A stretch of DNA of 64,000 nucleotides from Paenibacillus sp. MMS20-IR301 (GCF_032302195.1 NZ_CP135275.1:1426001-1490000), one strand, 5' to 3'. Counted from the stretch's first letter, positions 44,611 through 53,648 are shown. Notes: generated by a model from the sequence alone, not told the origin. Translations and numbers: made by a program.

Positions 44611-45456
44611 ATGAGTACTTCTGTTATTGAAACCAAAGGTTATATCGCAAGCGTTGAAGCCCCTTTTATCCAGGAAATGTCCGAAATCACCCACCACATG
44701 TGGTCCCTCGGCTGGGATGAGCTGAATGGCGGTAATGTCAGTTATCTGCTGGATGAAGAAGAAGTAGCCAAATATATCAACATCAGCGAGCCGCTGCGTA
44801 CGATCAGCCTTACGTTTCCTGTAACTGAGCTGGCGGGCAAATTCTTCATCGTTACCGGCTCCGGCAAGTATTTCCGTAATGTCATCAAAGACCCGGAAGC
44901 GAATCTGGGCGTGCTGCGTGTCAGCGATAGCGGCGAAAGTGTAGAAGTGCTGTGGGGACTGCGTAACAATGCGGTGCCAACGAGCGAGCTTGCCTCCCAC
45001 TTCATGAGCCATATCGAGCGTCTGAAGGTAGATCCGAACCACCGCATTGTACTGCATACCCATGCAACGAATGTAATTGCCATGACCTTCACCCATGATC
45101 TGGATGAGCTGAAGTTCACTAAGACCCTCTGGGAAATGTGCACAGAATGTCTGGTTGTCTTCCCGGACGGCGTCAGCGTTATTCCTTGGATGGTTCCGGG
45201 CAGCAGTGACATCGGGCGTGCTACCGCTGACAAGATGAAGGATTACCGTGTGGTTATCTGGCCGCAGCACGGGATCTTCGTGACCGGAGCCACTATGGAC
45301 GCTACCTTCGGTCTGGTAGAGACGATCGAGAAGGCTGCAATTGTCTACAACCTGATCGGCGGACGCGAAATCAAACAGAAAATCACCGATCAGCAGCTGG
45401 CCGATCTGGCCGCAGCCTTCCGTGTAACTCCGAAAGCCGGCGTTCTGGACTTGTAA
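44611..45456 (+). CDS. rhaD: rhamnulose-1-phosphate aldolase
   Basis: 281-residue class II aldolase. It cleaves rhamnulose-1-phosphate to dihydroxyacetone phosphate and L-lactaldehyde, the substrate of the FucO gene product in this operon. The zinc site is visible as VLHTHATN (two His) and [10 protein letters not shown] (third His); GGNVSYLL near residue 35 is the phosphate-binding region. AAGGAGAG at 44595-44602 sets ATG 44611. A strong terminator follows, closing the operon. A rhamnose mutarotase (RhaM) is not in the window. Confidence 0.96.
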   Translation: MSTSVIETKGYIASVEAPFIQEMSEITHHMWSLGWDELNGGNVSYLLDEEEVAKYINISEPLRTISLTFPVTELAGKFFIVTGSGKYFRNVIKDPEANLGVLRVSDSGESVEVLWGLRNNAVPTSELASHFMSHIERLKVDPNHRIVLHTHATNVIAMTFTHDLDELKFTKTLWEMCTECLVVFPDGVSVIPWMVPGSSDIGRATADKMKDYRVVIWPQHGIFVTGATMDATFGLVETIEKAAIVYNLIGGREIKQKITDQQLADLAAAFRVTPKAGVLDL

Positions 45457-45474
45457 TTTCATCATTCTATTGTA

Positions 45475-45520
45475 AAGCCGGACTTAGCAGCTATGCTGCG
45501 GTGTCCGGCTTGTTAGTATT
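45475..45520 (+). terminator. terminator of the rhamnose operon
   Basis: AAGCCGGAC pairs perfectly with GTCCGGCTT and encloses a second stem GCAGC/GCTGC. A moderate T-rich tail (GTTAGTATTTTC) follows. Confidence 0.82.
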
Positions 45521-45604
45521 TTCTAAATGCATATTTGCATTTACCGTTCATAACAGTCATACTATGCTTACTTAAAGTAATCTAGTAGGAATCGGAGGCT
45601 GAAT

Positions 45605-46699
45605 ATGAAGACAGATAAATTATTTGAACCTTTCCAGGGTGGAGGCCTGTCCCTGAATAACCGTGTGGTTATGGCACCTATGACAAGAGCGCAGTCTCCC
45701 GGAGGTGTAGCCAGTCCGGAAGTGGCGGCATATTACCGCCGCAGGGCAGAAGGCGGAGTCGGCCTGATTGTTACCGAAGGGACAGCGATTAACCATCCGG
45801 CAGCGGTCAGCCACCCAAATATTCCGAATATTCACGGCGAAGCTGCCCTAGAAGCATGGGCGCAGGTGGTGAAGGAAGTCCATGCAGCGGGAGGGAAGAT
45901 CATTCCGCAGCTGTGGCATGTCGGTATGGCCCGCAGCATTGGCGATCTGCCTAATAGCACAGCGCTTCCCATCGGGCCTTCCGGTCTTAATCTGGCCGGC
46001 GAGCAGGTTACAGAGCCGATGACCCGGGAGCAGATTCAAGGGATTGTCGGCGCCTTTGCCCAAGCGGCGAAGGCAGCCAAGGCAATCGGCTTCGACGGTA
46101 TAGAGCTCCATGGAGCACACGGGTATCTGATTGACCAGTTCTTCTGGGAGAAGACCAACCGGCGCACCGATGAGTACGGCGGTGATCTCGAAGCACGGAC
46201 AACCTTCGCTGTTGAGGTCATTGATGCCTGCCGCCGTGAAGTCGGTCCGGACTTCCCGATAGTGCTCCGCTTCTCACAGTGGAAGGGCGGCCATTATGAT
46301 GCGCGGCTGGTGGATAACCCGGAAGACCTGGAACGCTTCCTGACGCCGCTCAGCAATGCCGGTGTGGATATCTTCCACTGCTCGACGCGGCGCTTCTGGC
46401 AGCCGGAATTCGAAGGCTCTGAGCTTAATCTGGCCGGCTGGACGAAGAAGATTACCGGCAAGCCGGTAATTACTGTCGGCTCAGTTGGGCTTGACAGTGC
46501 TTTTCCAAGCCCGGTAACGGAGAAGAACCAGGAAGATAATATTGAACGCCTTCTGGAGAGACTGGAACGGGAAGAGTTCGATCTTGTAGCGGTTGGACGG
46601 GCCCTGATCAGCGATCCGGCGTGGCCTGCCAAGGTGCGTGACGGCAGAATCAGTGAGATTGTTCATTTCACCTCTGATGCGGCGAATACATTGTACTAA
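45605..46699 (+). CDS. old yellow enzyme-family alkene reductase
   Basis: 364-residue FMN-dependent TIM-barrel oxidoreductase of the NemA/OYE class, which reduces activated C=C bonds or nitro groups with NAD(P)H. Supporting segments: NRVVMAPMTRAQS at the start of the barrel, IPQLWHVGM, the active-site pair in FDGIELHGAHGYLIDQFFW, and VAVGRALISDPAW with the phosphate-binding Gly-Arg. GGAGG is about six bases before the ATG. The physiological substrate is unknown and no regulator is adjacent. Confidence 0.93.
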   Translation: MKTDKLFEPFQGGGLSLNNRVVMAPMTRAQSPGGVASPEVAAYYRRRAEGGVGLIVTEGTAINHPAAVSHPNIPNIHGEAALEAWAQVVKEVHAAGGKIIPQLWHVGMARSIGDLPNSTALPIGPSGLNLAGEQVTEPMTREQIQGIVGAFAQAAKAAKAIGFDGIELHGAHGYLIDQFFWEKTNRRTDEYGGDLEARTTFAVEVIDACRREVGPDFPIVLRFSQWKGGHYDARLVDNPEDLERFLTPLSNAGVDIFHCSTRRFWQPEFEGSELNLAGWTKKITGKPVITVGSVGLDSAFPSPVTEKNQEDNIERLLERLEREEFDLVAVGRALISDPAWPAKVRDGRISEIVHFTSDAANTLY

Positions 46700-46732
46700 T
46701 AGCTGATATGTGAATCAGAACACCCTATGCAA

Positions 46733-46794
46733 CAGGCATGCATGAGGTAAACCCCGTGTTTATCTGTTCATGTCTGCCTGCCTGGGTTTTTTTG
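46733..46794 (+). terminator. terminator after the old yellow enzyme gene
   Basis: A long imperfect hairpin: CAGGCA pairs with TGCCTG, CATGA with TCATG, and GTAAAC with GTTTA(T)C-like bases inside. A run of seven T follows at 46788-46794. Confidence 0.72.
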
Positions 46795-46842
46795 GTATAA
46801 TTTAGGAAGTTTCAGCAGTACATACATAAGGAGAATCATACA

Positions 46843-47226
46843 ATGAAAGTCGAACAGAAAGATAGGGAGCTGATCCAGGCCGCCCGCGAAACCATCGACC
46901 GTAACTTCGATCTGGTAAACGAGCGCCATACGGTAGGGGCAGCGGTACGCTGCAAGAACGGTAACATCTATACCGGAGTCAATCTCTACTCGATCCATGG
47001 GTCATGTGCGGAGTTTATTGCCATAGGGGCTGCTATTACGGCAGGGGAAAGGGAATTTGAGACGATTGTAGCTGCGAGAACGAGCAGTGAAGGTGGCGTG
47101 CTTCTGCCTCCTTGCGGCAATTGCCGGGAGATGCTGGTGCGGTATGCCCCGGATATTGAGGTATTGATGGAGAGTGATAATGGTGCGGAGAAATTCAGTA
47201 TTCAGGAGCTGATCCCCCGACACTGA
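46843..47226 (+). CDS. cytidine deaminase-family protein
   Basis: 127-residue tetrameric-type cytidine/blasticidin deaminase fold. The zinc site is complete: SCAEFIAIG (Cys and the catalytic Glu) and PPCGNCREML (two Cys). VGAAVRCKNGNIYTGVNL is the substrate strand. Sequence features (HGSCAEF, GGVLLPPCGNCREML) are closer to the blasticidin-S-deaminase-like subgroup than to classical Cdd, so the substrate may not be cytidine. AAGGAGA is nine bases before the ATG. Single gene. Confidence 0.87.
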   Translation: MKVEQKDRELIQAARETIDRNFDLVNERHTVGAAVRCKNGNIYTGVNLYSIHGSCAEFIAIGAAITAGEREFETIVAARTSSEGGVLLPPCGNCREMLVRYAPDIEVLMESDNGAEKFSIQELIPRH

Positions 47227-47440
47227 ACATGTGTCAGGCGGCTTGCAGTGATTATAGATCTGAATGCTGGTGTTGACTATATAGCTTGAACTGGAAAGCC
47301 ATATGTTGATTTAGGATACAAGAATGCCCAAGGAGCTTCTTGCTGAACGGCCGGAATTCATTCTGTTGTATTCAGGGTGGAGCTGGTTATAGAGGGTCAA
47401 TCCCCTCTGTCTGGTTCAAATACACTCCCAAGCTGATCCA

Positions 47441-47623
47441 TACGGACGCCACAGCCTTTATTCGCTCAAAAAAGGTCATTGGGGAGGGCTTACGGACACG
47501 ACGGCCCTTATCCGCGGCTTTTCATGGGCAAACTCCACTTTTCCGGTGAAATAACGGCGCTCATGTCCTTAAGGTCCGGCACTCCGGTACCTTTCCGCAG
47601 GCTTAACGTCTCTCATGTCCGTA
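47441..47623. repeat. intergenic element of four 21-bp units in nested inverted arrangement
   Basis: Two direct units begin TACGGAC at 47441-47461 and 47491-47511 (exactly 50 bases apart). Two inverted units are at 47551-47571 and 47603-47623 (52 apart); read on the minus strand they begin TAAGGACATGAG and TACGGACATGAG. Pairwise identity by eye is 14-17 of 21. Unit 2 can pair with unit 3 and unit 1 with unit 4, giving a large nested hairpin or cruciform. The element fills much of a 618-base gap between the deaminase gene and the propeller protein gene; the flanks hold nothing else I recognise. Confidence 0.75.
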
Positions 47624-47844
47624 ACGCTATGTTAGTCCCTTGAATAACCGTTGCGTGGCTGGCTGCTTTTCTTAATGGAGGGCACATTCAACCCATTTAC
47701 CTGCTATGGTGAACATTCTGTAACTCAGGAGGTCACAGTGCCCCTACATATCCCCCCGCCACCAACTCTCTTTTTTCTAAATTTTTTTAGTTCAATCTAT
47801 ATAGAGTACAGATAATTTCTGCTGCCGTGAGGAGGTATCTATTT

Positions 47845-48951
47845 ATGCTTGAAAGTGTTATCTTTCCGGTACTGGTACCAAATCCAGGTGTAGTTATTGC
47901 CATGCACGCGTTAAAAAGTACAGAAACGCAGGCGGTACCCTTACTGGTGCTGAATGAGGAAGGGGAGTTATGGAGGCTTGAGCTGCATTCTGGGCTTGCG
48001 GTCAAGCTGCTGCAAGTGGATATTCCAGAATTTAATCCGCTGCACCCGCAGCAAATCGTTCTCTCTAAGGACGAACGGTATGCGGCTATTTCCAACCGGC
48101 TAGGCCAGCATGCCGCAGTCTATGATCTGCAGAGCCTGCAAGAGGTGATGAAGCTGTCCCGGGATGACTACCATTATACTACATGTACTTTCCCTCTGGC
48201 ATTTGCTGAACTGGATCACCGGACCGTCCTCATAAAGGGTACTGAATGGAACAGACTCGATCTGGTCGACATGGATACCGGTGCGTTGCTGACTGACCGT
48301 GAGTCACCGGTATACGAAAGCGAAGACAAGCAGGCGACGGAACATTACCTGGATTATTTCTTCGGCAAACTGCATGTTTCACCAGACGGAGAATGGATTA
48401 TTAGCACGGGCTGGATCTGGCAGCCTGTCGGGAGCATCCGTGCCTGGCATCTTCCATCCTGGAAGTCTAACTGCTGGGAGGCTGAAGACGGGCCGACTGT
48501 ACATAACATATGGGAGTATACGGAGGACTGGGACTACCCCGTAACCTGGATAGATGATTATACCTTCGCGGTGTGGGGCAAAATTGAGACAGAAATGTAT
48601 GATGAAGAGGATGGCGAGTTGGAGATTTATGGTGACGGTAAATCCGCTCCGGTACTGGCTTTATTTGATGTGAAAACTGGTGAGCGGAAGGAATTCTTCT
48701 TAAAAATGCCGGCAATCCGATTGACTTCAGATATAGAAGGCCTCTTTTACCCTCATGCCCAAATGGCACAGGTGCACGGTAAGCTCGTATTATGGGGGGC
48801 GATTCATGGCCTGTCCATCTTAAATCCCGATAGCGGTCATATAGAGTACTCTGAACAGACCTCACGCCCTGATCTATACCACGAATCTGCCGGCTTGTTC
48901 CTCCTGACGGATGTTTCCGGTTCTATTACCGGCCTGAAATTAAATCAATAG
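47845..48951 (+). CDS. beta-propeller-like protein of unknown function
   Basis: 368 residues, no signal peptide. Repeated beta-blade patterns resemble WD40/YVTN-type propellers: LLVLNEEGELWRLEL, IVLSKDERYAAISNRLGQHAAVYDL, KLHVSPDGEWIISTGWIW and LALFDVKTGERKEFFL, each with a D-G-type turn before a hydrophobic strand. No catalytic motif is recognised, so only a scaffold or binding role can be proposed. TGAGGAGG at 47828-47835 is nine bases before ATG 47845; a GTG at 47827 overlaps that site. It is a single gene lying between a repeat element and a riboswitch. Confidence 0.75.
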   Translation: MLESVIFPVLVPNPGVVIAMHALKSTETQAVPLLVLNEEGELWRLELHSGLAVKLLQVDIPEFNPLHPQQIVLSKDERYAAISNRLGQHAAVYDLQSLQEVMKLSRDDYHYTTCTFPLAFAELDHRTVLIKGTEWNRLDLVDMDTGALLTDRESPVYESEDKQATEHYLDYFFGKLHVSPDGEWIISTGWIWQPVGSIRAWHLPSWKSNCWEAEDGPTVHNIWEYTEDWDYPVTWIDDYTFAVWGKIETEMYDEEDGELEIYGDGKSAPVLALFDVKTGERKEFFLKMPAIRLTSDIEGLFYPHAQMAQVHGKLVLWGAIHGLSILNPDSGHIEYSEQTSRPDLYHESAGLFLLTDVSGSITGLKLNQ

Positions 48952-48984
48952 TTTTGACTTCAGCAAACTTTGCAGGTTATACTT

Positions 48985-49115
48985 GAACTACGCTTAATTT
49001 CCAGTATTTCCAGCTGGAAAGCGGGGGAACCAGTCAATTGGGGCGAATCATTGAGCTATGCAATGTAGGGTACCATCTTACCCGAGTCCGTCAGCTAACC
49101 TCGTCAGTAGTGGAT
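48985..49115 (+). ncRNA. cyclic di-AMP riboswitch (ydaO/yuaA class)
   Basis: The conserved landmarks of the ydaO-yuaA aptamer occur in order: CGCTTAAT near 48991, GCGGGGGAACCAGTCAATTG at 49021, GGGGCGAATC at 49039, TAGGGTACC, and CCGAGTCCGTCAGCTAACC plus TCGTCAG at 49082-49107. Boundaries are approximate. The class binds c-di-AMP and usually turns off genes for osmolyte or potassium uptake and wall remodelling. A competing antiterminator/terminator pair follows, and the downstream gene encodes a KamA-type enzyme. Confidence 0.88.
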
Positions 49116-49175
49116 GGGTCTGCTTTTTTATGTTTCTTATAACATGAGACCCTTGTGCTAAGGGTCTCTTTTTGT
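49116..49175 (+). terminator. riboswitch-controlled terminator with competing antiterminator
   Basis: Terminator: GAGACCCTT (49146-49154) pairs perfectly with AAGGGTCTC (49160-49168) and five T follow. Antiterminator: GGGTCT (49116-49121) can instead pair with AGACCC (49147-49152), extended by ATGTT/AACAT. The two structures exclude each other, which is the expected switch between termination and readthrough into the KamA-type gene. Confidence 0.85.
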
Positions 49176-49268
49176 GTTTTTAAGAGAGATCCTGCTGGCT
49201 GCCAGTTTGGCTTTTTGACATCAAGGCTCCCAATGTCTCGCCATTATGAGAACAAAGGAGAGATTCAT

Positions 49269-50429
49269 GTGCAAAAGGTACGTTACATAACCGACATTAA
49301 CAAAATGGAAATGCTGCCCGAGGCGGAAAGATCCAGACTGAAAGAAATTACGGACAAGTTCGTATTCCGGGCAAACGACTATTACCTGTCCCTTATTAAT
49401 TGGGAGGACCCGGATGATCCCATCCGCAAGCTCGTTGTTCCCGGAGAGGGCGAGCTGCTGGAGTATGGGGAATGGGACGCATCCGATGAGGAAGCCAACT
49501 ATGTGGTTCACGGCTGCCAGCATAAATACCGGACCACTGCGCTCCTGATTGTCTCCGAGGTCTGCGGAGCCTACTGCCGCTACTGCTTCCGCAAACGGCT
49601 GTTCCGCAATGATGTCAAGGAAGCCTCCTCGGATGTTACCGCCGGAATCAAGTACATCGCTGCCCATCCGGAGATCAACAATGTCCTGCTCACAGGCGGC
49701 GACAGCCTGATTCTCTCGACCACCAAGCTGCGGTTCATCATTGAGAGCCTGCGGGCCATCCCGCATGTCAAGATCATCCGTCTCGGCTCTAAGCTGCCCG
49801 TGTTCAACCCGATGCGGATTTCCCAGGACCCCGAGCTGCTGGAGCTGATCCGCACCCATTCTACCGTCGAGAAGCGGATCTATATCATGGCGCATATCAA
49901 TCATCCCCGCGAGATTACGCCTGAAGCCAAACGGGCCGTAAGAGATCTGCATGATGCCGGGGCCATTATCGTCAATCAGACGCCGGTGCTTAAGGGAATT
50001 AATGATGACCCGGCCGTTCTGGGTGAGCTGCTCGACCGCCTCTCCTGGGCTGGAATAACGCCATATTATTTCTTTATTAACCGCCCGATTGCCGGTAACC
50101 GTGAGTTCGTCCTGCCGCTTGAACAGGTATACCGGATCGTCGAAGAAGCCAAAGCGAGAACTTCAGGCCTTGGCAAAAGAGTCCGTCTCTCCATGAGCCA
50201 TTCCTCCGGCAAAATCGAGATTCTGGCTATCGAGCAAGGCAAAGCCTATCTCAAATATCACCAGTCCCGGGATCAGGAGTACGGCAAATTCATGATCCTT
50301 GATTGCCCTGAGGATGCGGAATGGTTCGATGATCTTCCGGGTAACGAGCAGTACTGGAGCAGACCCGAAAAGAAGCCGGCGGCAACTTCAGCCTGTGAGC
50401 TGTTACAAGCGACTGTCAGCGCTAATTGA
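49269..50429 (+). CDS. KamA-family radical SAM protein (lysine 2,3-aminomutase-like)
   Basis: 386 residues. The radical SAM cluster motif is CGAYCRYCF (CxxxCxxC, about residue 97-105), followed by FRKRLF. VLLTGGDSLILS and LGSKLPVFNPMRI are typical of KamA enzymes, and SHSSGKIE in the C-terminal part is a candidate for the PLP-binding Lys. Family members move amino groups in lysine, glutamate or related residues; the substrate here is unknown. AAAGGAG is eight bases before GTG 49269; the ATG at 49267 is out of frame. Regulation by the c-di-AMP riboswitch upstream suggests a link to osmotic adaptation, for example beta-amino acid osmolytes (inference). Confidence 0.9.
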   Translation: MQKVRYITDINKMEMLPEAERSRLKEITDKFVFRANDYYLSLINWEDPDDPIRKLVVPGEGELLEYGEWDASDEEANYVVHGCQHKYRTTALLIVSEVCGAYCRYCFRKRLFRNDVKEASSDVTAGIKYIAAHPEINNVLLTGGDSLILSTTKLRFIIESLRAIPHVKIIRLGSKLPVFNPMRISQDPELLELIRTHSTVEKRIYIMAHINHPREITPEAKRAVRDLHDAGAIIVNQTPVLKGINDDPAVLGELLDRLSWAGITPYYFFINRPIAGNREFVLPLEQVYRIVEEAKARTSGLGKRVRLSMSHSSGKIEILAIEQGKAYLKYHQSRDQEYGKFMILDCPEDAEWFDDLPGNEQYWSRPEKKPAATSACELLQATVSAN

Positions 50430-50450
50430 GGTTTAGTACGGAGATAACAG

Positions 50451-50482
50451 CAGCCCTGGTGATCAACATATCACCGGGGCTG
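50451..50482 (+). terminator. hairpin after the KamA-type gene
   Basis: CAGCCCTGGTGAT pairs with ATCACCGGGGCTG (one G-U, 13 bp) around a 6-base loop. The following T tract is weak (TTCTGCC). Confidence 0.65.
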
Positions 50483-50607
50483 TTCTGCCTGTGAATATCC
50501 GCCAAGTCTCACTAGTATAATGGATTATCTTGGGAGCTCTATGATATAATTTTACATTAGCAAAGCCTAACATATAGCAGCAATTCAGCAGAGGATGTGA
50601 TACTGCA

Positions 50608-52194
50608 ATGGCGAAAGGGAAGAAAAGCCCACCGGACCTGAATTCCGGCCAGGGCGGCAAGGATTACTCCAAATATTTCGATTTCAGCGACGCCAAGATT
50701 ATAAGTGAGCAGGAAGGCAAAACTACCTACCGTATCAAAGGAAGAAACGTGCAGATCAACAGCCAGCCTGATTATAGGGAAGGCAAGCGCCGCGGCAAGG
50801 AAGAGATCGAGGTGCTGTACCATTTTGAGATTCTGCCGGAGATGGAGCATTTTGGCTGCGGTAAATTTTATCATATTACTACTTACGGCTGCCAGATGAA
50901 TGAACATGATACCGAAACGATGAAGGGCATGCTTGAGCAAATGGGTTACCAGGCCACGCCTGACCGGAATAATGCAGATATTATACTGTTAAATACATGT
51001 GCCATCCGTGAGAATGCGGAGGATAAGGTGTTCGGGGAGCTGGGCCATCTCAAAAGCCTGAAGCTGGAGAAGCCGGGGCTCTTGCTCGGAATCTGCGGCT
51101 GCATGTCCCAGGAGGAAGGGGTAGTCAACCGGATCATGACCCGTTACGGGTTCGTGGATATGATCTTCGGCACGCATAACATCCACCGTCTGCCGGAGCT
51201 GATCAAGGAAGCGGTCTTCAGCAGGGAGCTGGTCATCGAGGTCTGGTCCAAGGAAGGCGACATCATTGAGAATCTGCCAAAGAAAAGAGAAGGGTTGCGC
51301 GCCTGGGTGAATATCATGTACGGCTGCGACAAGTTCTGTACCTATTGCATTGTACCGTTTACGCGGGGGAAGGAGCGCAGCCGCCGGCCGGAGGATGTCA
51401 TTGCCGAGGTGCGGGAGCTGGCCCGCCAGGGCTTCAAGGAGGTTACGCTGCTGGGGCAGAATGTAAACGCCTACGGTAAGGATTTTACGGATATCGACTA
51501 CACGTTTGGTGATCTGATGGACGATATGCGGGGGATCGATATTCCGCGTATCCGCTTCATGACTGCGCATCCCCGTGATTTTGACGATAAACTGATTCAT
51601 GTGCTCGGTAAAGGGGGCAACCTGGTGGAGCATATCCACCTGCCGGTGCAGTCGGGAAGTACGGCGGTGCTGAAAAAAATGAGCCGCAAATATACGCGTG
51701 AAGCCTACCTGGAGCTGGTGCGTAAGATTAAAGCCGGGGTGCCGGATGCGGTGCTGACTACGGATATTATTGTTGGTTTTCCGGGCGAAACCGAGGAACA
51801 ATTTGAAGAGACACTGTCGCTGGTGCGCGAAGTAGGGTATGATATGGCGTATACCTTTATTTATTCTGCACGTGAAGGTACACCTGCTGCTGCGATGGAA
51901 GACAATGTTCCGGCAGAGGTCAAAAGCGCGCGCCTGCAGCGCCTGAACGATCTGATCAAAGAGCAGAGCCGGCTCGGCAATGAGCGGATGCTCGGCAAGG
52001 TGGCAGAGGTGCTGGTGGAAGGCGAAAGCAAGAACAATTCGAATGTCCTCGCCGGACGGACCCGGGACAGCAAGCTGGTGCATTTCGAAGGCCCGGCGTC
52101 ACTGGTCGGCACGATGGTGCAGGTGAGAATTACCGATACGAAGACCTGGTACATCAAAGGGGACTATCTGGCTGAAGCGGCAGCAGTCCTCTAA
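50608..52194 (+). CDS. miaB: tRNA-2-methylthio-N6-dimethylallyladenosine synthase
   Basis: 528 residues, longer than E. coli MiaB because of a ~85-residue N-terminal extension shared with Bacillus YmcB. The UPF0004 domain supplies three Cys ([21 protein letters not shown]), the radical SAM domain has [12 protein letters not shown], and a C-terminal TRAM domain has [22 protein letters not shown]. It methylthiolates A37 of tRNAs reading UNN codons using two 4Fe-4S clusters and SAM. The start ATG 50608 has GAGGATGTG upstream. It is followed after 24 bases by ricA, the conserved Bacillus order. Confidence 0.96.
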   Translation: MAKGKKSPPDLNSGQGGKDYSKYFDFSDAKIISEQEGKTTYRIKGRNVQINSQPDYREGKRRGKEEIEVLYHFEILPEMEHFGCGKFYHITTYGCQMNEHDTETMKGMLEQMGYQATPDRNNADIILLNTCAIRENAEDKVFGELGHLKSLKLEKPGLLLGICGCMSQEEGVVNRIMTRYGFVDMIFGTHNIHRLPELIKEAVFSRELVIEVWSKEGDIIENLPKKREGLRAWVNIMYGCDKFCTYCIVPFTRGKERSRRPEDVIAEVRELARQGFKEVTLLGQNVNAYGKDFTDIDYTFGDLMDDMRGIDIPRIRFMTAHPRDFDDKLIHVLGKGGNLVEHIHLPVQSGSTAVLKKMSRKYTREAYLELVRKIKAGVPDAVLTTDIIVGFPGETEEQFEETLSLVREVGYDMAYTFIYSAREGTPAAAMEDNVPAEVKSARLQRLNDLIKEQSRLGNERMLGKVAEVLVEGESKNNSNVLAGRTRDSKLVHFEGPASLVGTMVQVRITDTKTWYIKGDYLAEAAAVL

Positions 52195-52218
52195 TTATAG
52201 AGAAATGGGGCGAGAAGA

Positions 52219-52671
52219 ATGAGCCGGGAAGAAGCGCGTTTGAATGCATACGGCATGGAGACCCACAACACCCGCGATTTAATTGTACGCGAGGATATTA
52301 TGGGCAAAGCGAAGGAGCTGGCTGCACTGATCTCCACAAGTGAAGAGGTCCGGCATTTCCAGCAGGCTGAGCTGAAGATCCAGAATCACGACCGGGTGCA
52401 GGGGCTCATAGCTGCTATCAAGAAGAAGCAGAAGGAGATTGTGGCCTTTGAGAGCTTCAAGAATGTGAGCATGGTCGCAAAGATTGAACAGGAAATTGAA
52501 TTGCTGCAGGATGAGATTGACAGCATTCCGGTCGTGAATGAGTTCCAGCAGAGCCAGAGCGATATCAACTATCTGCTGCAGCTGGTCATCTCGGTTATCA
52601 GGGATACCGTCTCGGATAAAATCAACGTGGAAGCAGGCACAGACGCGCCTCCGTCCACCTGCGGCGATTAA
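52219..52671 (+). CDS. ricA: RicA/YmcA (YlbF-family) protein
   Basis: 150-residue helical protein of the YlbF/YmcA group. The core is AKELAALISTSEEVRHFQQAELKIQNHDRVQGLI then a charged helix and VVNEFQQSQSDINYLLQLV. RicA with RicF and RicT forms a complex needed for RNase Y-dependent mRNA maturation, biofilm formation, competence and sporulation in B. subtilis, and that complex carries iron-sulfur clusters. A Cys near the C-terminus (STCGD) could be a ligand, as reported for that complex. Position directly after miaB matches ymcB-ymcA. GGGGCGAGAAGA precedes the ATG. Confidence 0.9.
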   Translation: MSREEARLNAYGMETHNTRDLIVREDIMGKAKELAALISTSEEVRHFQQAELKIQNHDRVQGLIAAIKKKQKEIVAFESFKNVSMVAKIEQEIELLQDEIDSIPVVNEFQQSQSDINYLLQLVISVIRDTVSDKINVEAGTDAPPSTCGD

Positions 52672-52682
52672 GAAGCACCTCC

Positions 52683-52710
52683 GGGGCGGATGAGAATCCG
52701 TCCCTTTTAT
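52683..52710 (+). terminator. terminator 1 of miaB-ricA
   Basis: GGGGCGGAT pairs with ATCCGTCCC (one G-U) around GAGA, followed by TTTTATGTTTT. Confidence 0.82.
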
Positions 52711-52720
52711 GTTTTGGGGT

Positions 52721-52786
52721 CCCCGCAAAGTACCTGAGTAATCATCCGTAGCTATAGCTCCACTTTGTGGGGTTGTTTTATTTTTT
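52721..52786 (+). terminator. terminator 2 of miaB-ricA
   Basis: CCCCGCAAAGT at 52721-52731 pairs with ACTTTGTGGGG at 52762-52772 (one G-U) around a 30-base loop, followed by TTGTTTTATTTTTT. Confidence 0.65.
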
Positions 52787-52800
52787 ACCGCTCTATGCGG

Positions 52801-52830
52801 TTGATTTTAGAAGGACAGGTTTGGTACATT
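52801..52830 (+). promoter_or_regulatory. candidate promoter of the NAD salvage operon
   Basis: TTGATT and TACATT are separated by 18 bases about 50 bases before the GTG start at 52878. An NrtR operator would be expected here, but I see no convincing palindrome. Confidence 0.35.
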
Positions 52831-52877
52831 AAAAGATACGAACAGCAAATAAAAGCTGCGGCAAAGGATGATCTAAA

Positions 52878-53648
52878 GTGAGCGAGAACGTGGAACCAAC
52901 CTATAACGCCAAAAAATACCGCACTCCGGACGGCGTTCCGGCGGATATTGTCATGTTTACGCTGACCAAACGCGAACGGAAGACGGTCACGAAGACACTC
53001 CCGCTGCGGGAACTCAAAGTGATGCTGATCCGGCGGAAGAAATGGCCTTGTGCGGGCATGTGGGCCTTGCCGGGCGGCTTTTGCCAGGAAGATGAATCGA
53101 TCTATGGTGCAGCTACACGCGAGCTGAAGGAAGAGACCGGCGTGGACGGCGGCCATCTGGAATACCTCGGGGTCTACAGTAAGCCCGGACGCGATCCGCG
53201 CGGCTGGATTATCAGCCATGCGTTCTTTGCCCTGGTCGAAGAGTGGATGCTCGAACAGAGACAAGCCTCCGACGATGCGGGCGAGGTCGGCCTGTTCACT
53301 CTGCAGGAAGCGCTGGAGGAGCTGGAGCTGGCTTTTGACCACCGTGATATTATTTCCGACGCCTACCTGCGGATTCAGCAGCAGATGCTGCAGACCACGA
53401 TTGCCCGGCAGTTTCTGCCGCGCCATTTCACGCTTAGCGAGCTGTACCAGGTGATTCAGACGGTAGTTCCGGAATTCAAGGAACCGAATTTTATCCGCAA
53501 AATTACGTCAACCCGCAGCCGGCAGGGTATATTAAAGGAAGTAAGGGATGAAGCGGGTGACCTGCTGAGCTCCAATCAATACTCCCAGCGTCCGGCGCAG
53601 CTCTATATGTTCACTGACCATGAACCGCTGTTATCCATTTATACCTGA
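52878..53648 (+). CDS. nrtR: NrtR-type regulator of NAD metabolism (Nudix domain plus winged helix)
   Basis: 256 residues. The N-terminal Nudix domain (~20-150) has the box GFCQEDESIYGAATRELKEE with TGV after it, matching the consensus completely. The C-terminal part (~160-250; LPRHFTLSELYQVIQTVVPEF, NFIRKI) is the NrtR winged helix. NrtR senses ADP-ribose and represses NAD synthesis or salvage genes. The next two genes, pncA and pncB, belong to that pathway, which supports the assignment over a plain Nudix hydrolase. The start is GTG 52878 with AAAGGA about 12 bases upstream. The intact Nudix box suggests that it may also hydrolyse its ligand. Confidence 0.88.
   Translation: MSENVEPTYNAKKYRTPDGVPADIVMFTLTKRERKTVTKTLPLRELKVMLIRRKKWPCAGMWALPGGFCQEDESIYGAATRELKEETGVDGGHLEYLGVYSKPGRDPRGWIISHAFFALVEEWMLEQRQASDDAGEVGLFTLQEALEELELAFDHRDIISDAYLRIQQQMLQTTIARQFLPRHFTLSELYQVIQTVVPEFKEPNFIRKITSTRSRQGILKEVRDEAGDLLSSNQYSQRPAQLYMFTDHEPLLSIYT

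Noticed and set aside
47340..47549. 69-codon plus-strand open frame in the 47.2-47.8 kb gap
   Set aside because: No ribosome site, and it ends inside the inverted-repeat element, which explains the sequence better.
47441..47623. CRISPR array
   Set aside because: Units are imperfect, only four, and two are inverted. CRISPR repeats are direct and near-identical, and no cas gene is present.
49155..49268. N-terminal extension of the KamA-type protein from 49155
   Set aside because: That frame begins inside the riboswitch terminator loop. AAAGGAG before GTG 49269 gives a normal start.
50989..52083. 364-codon open frame on the minus strand opposite miaB
   Set aside because: Shadow of miaB. No start signal or domain, while the plus-strand protein has all family motifs.
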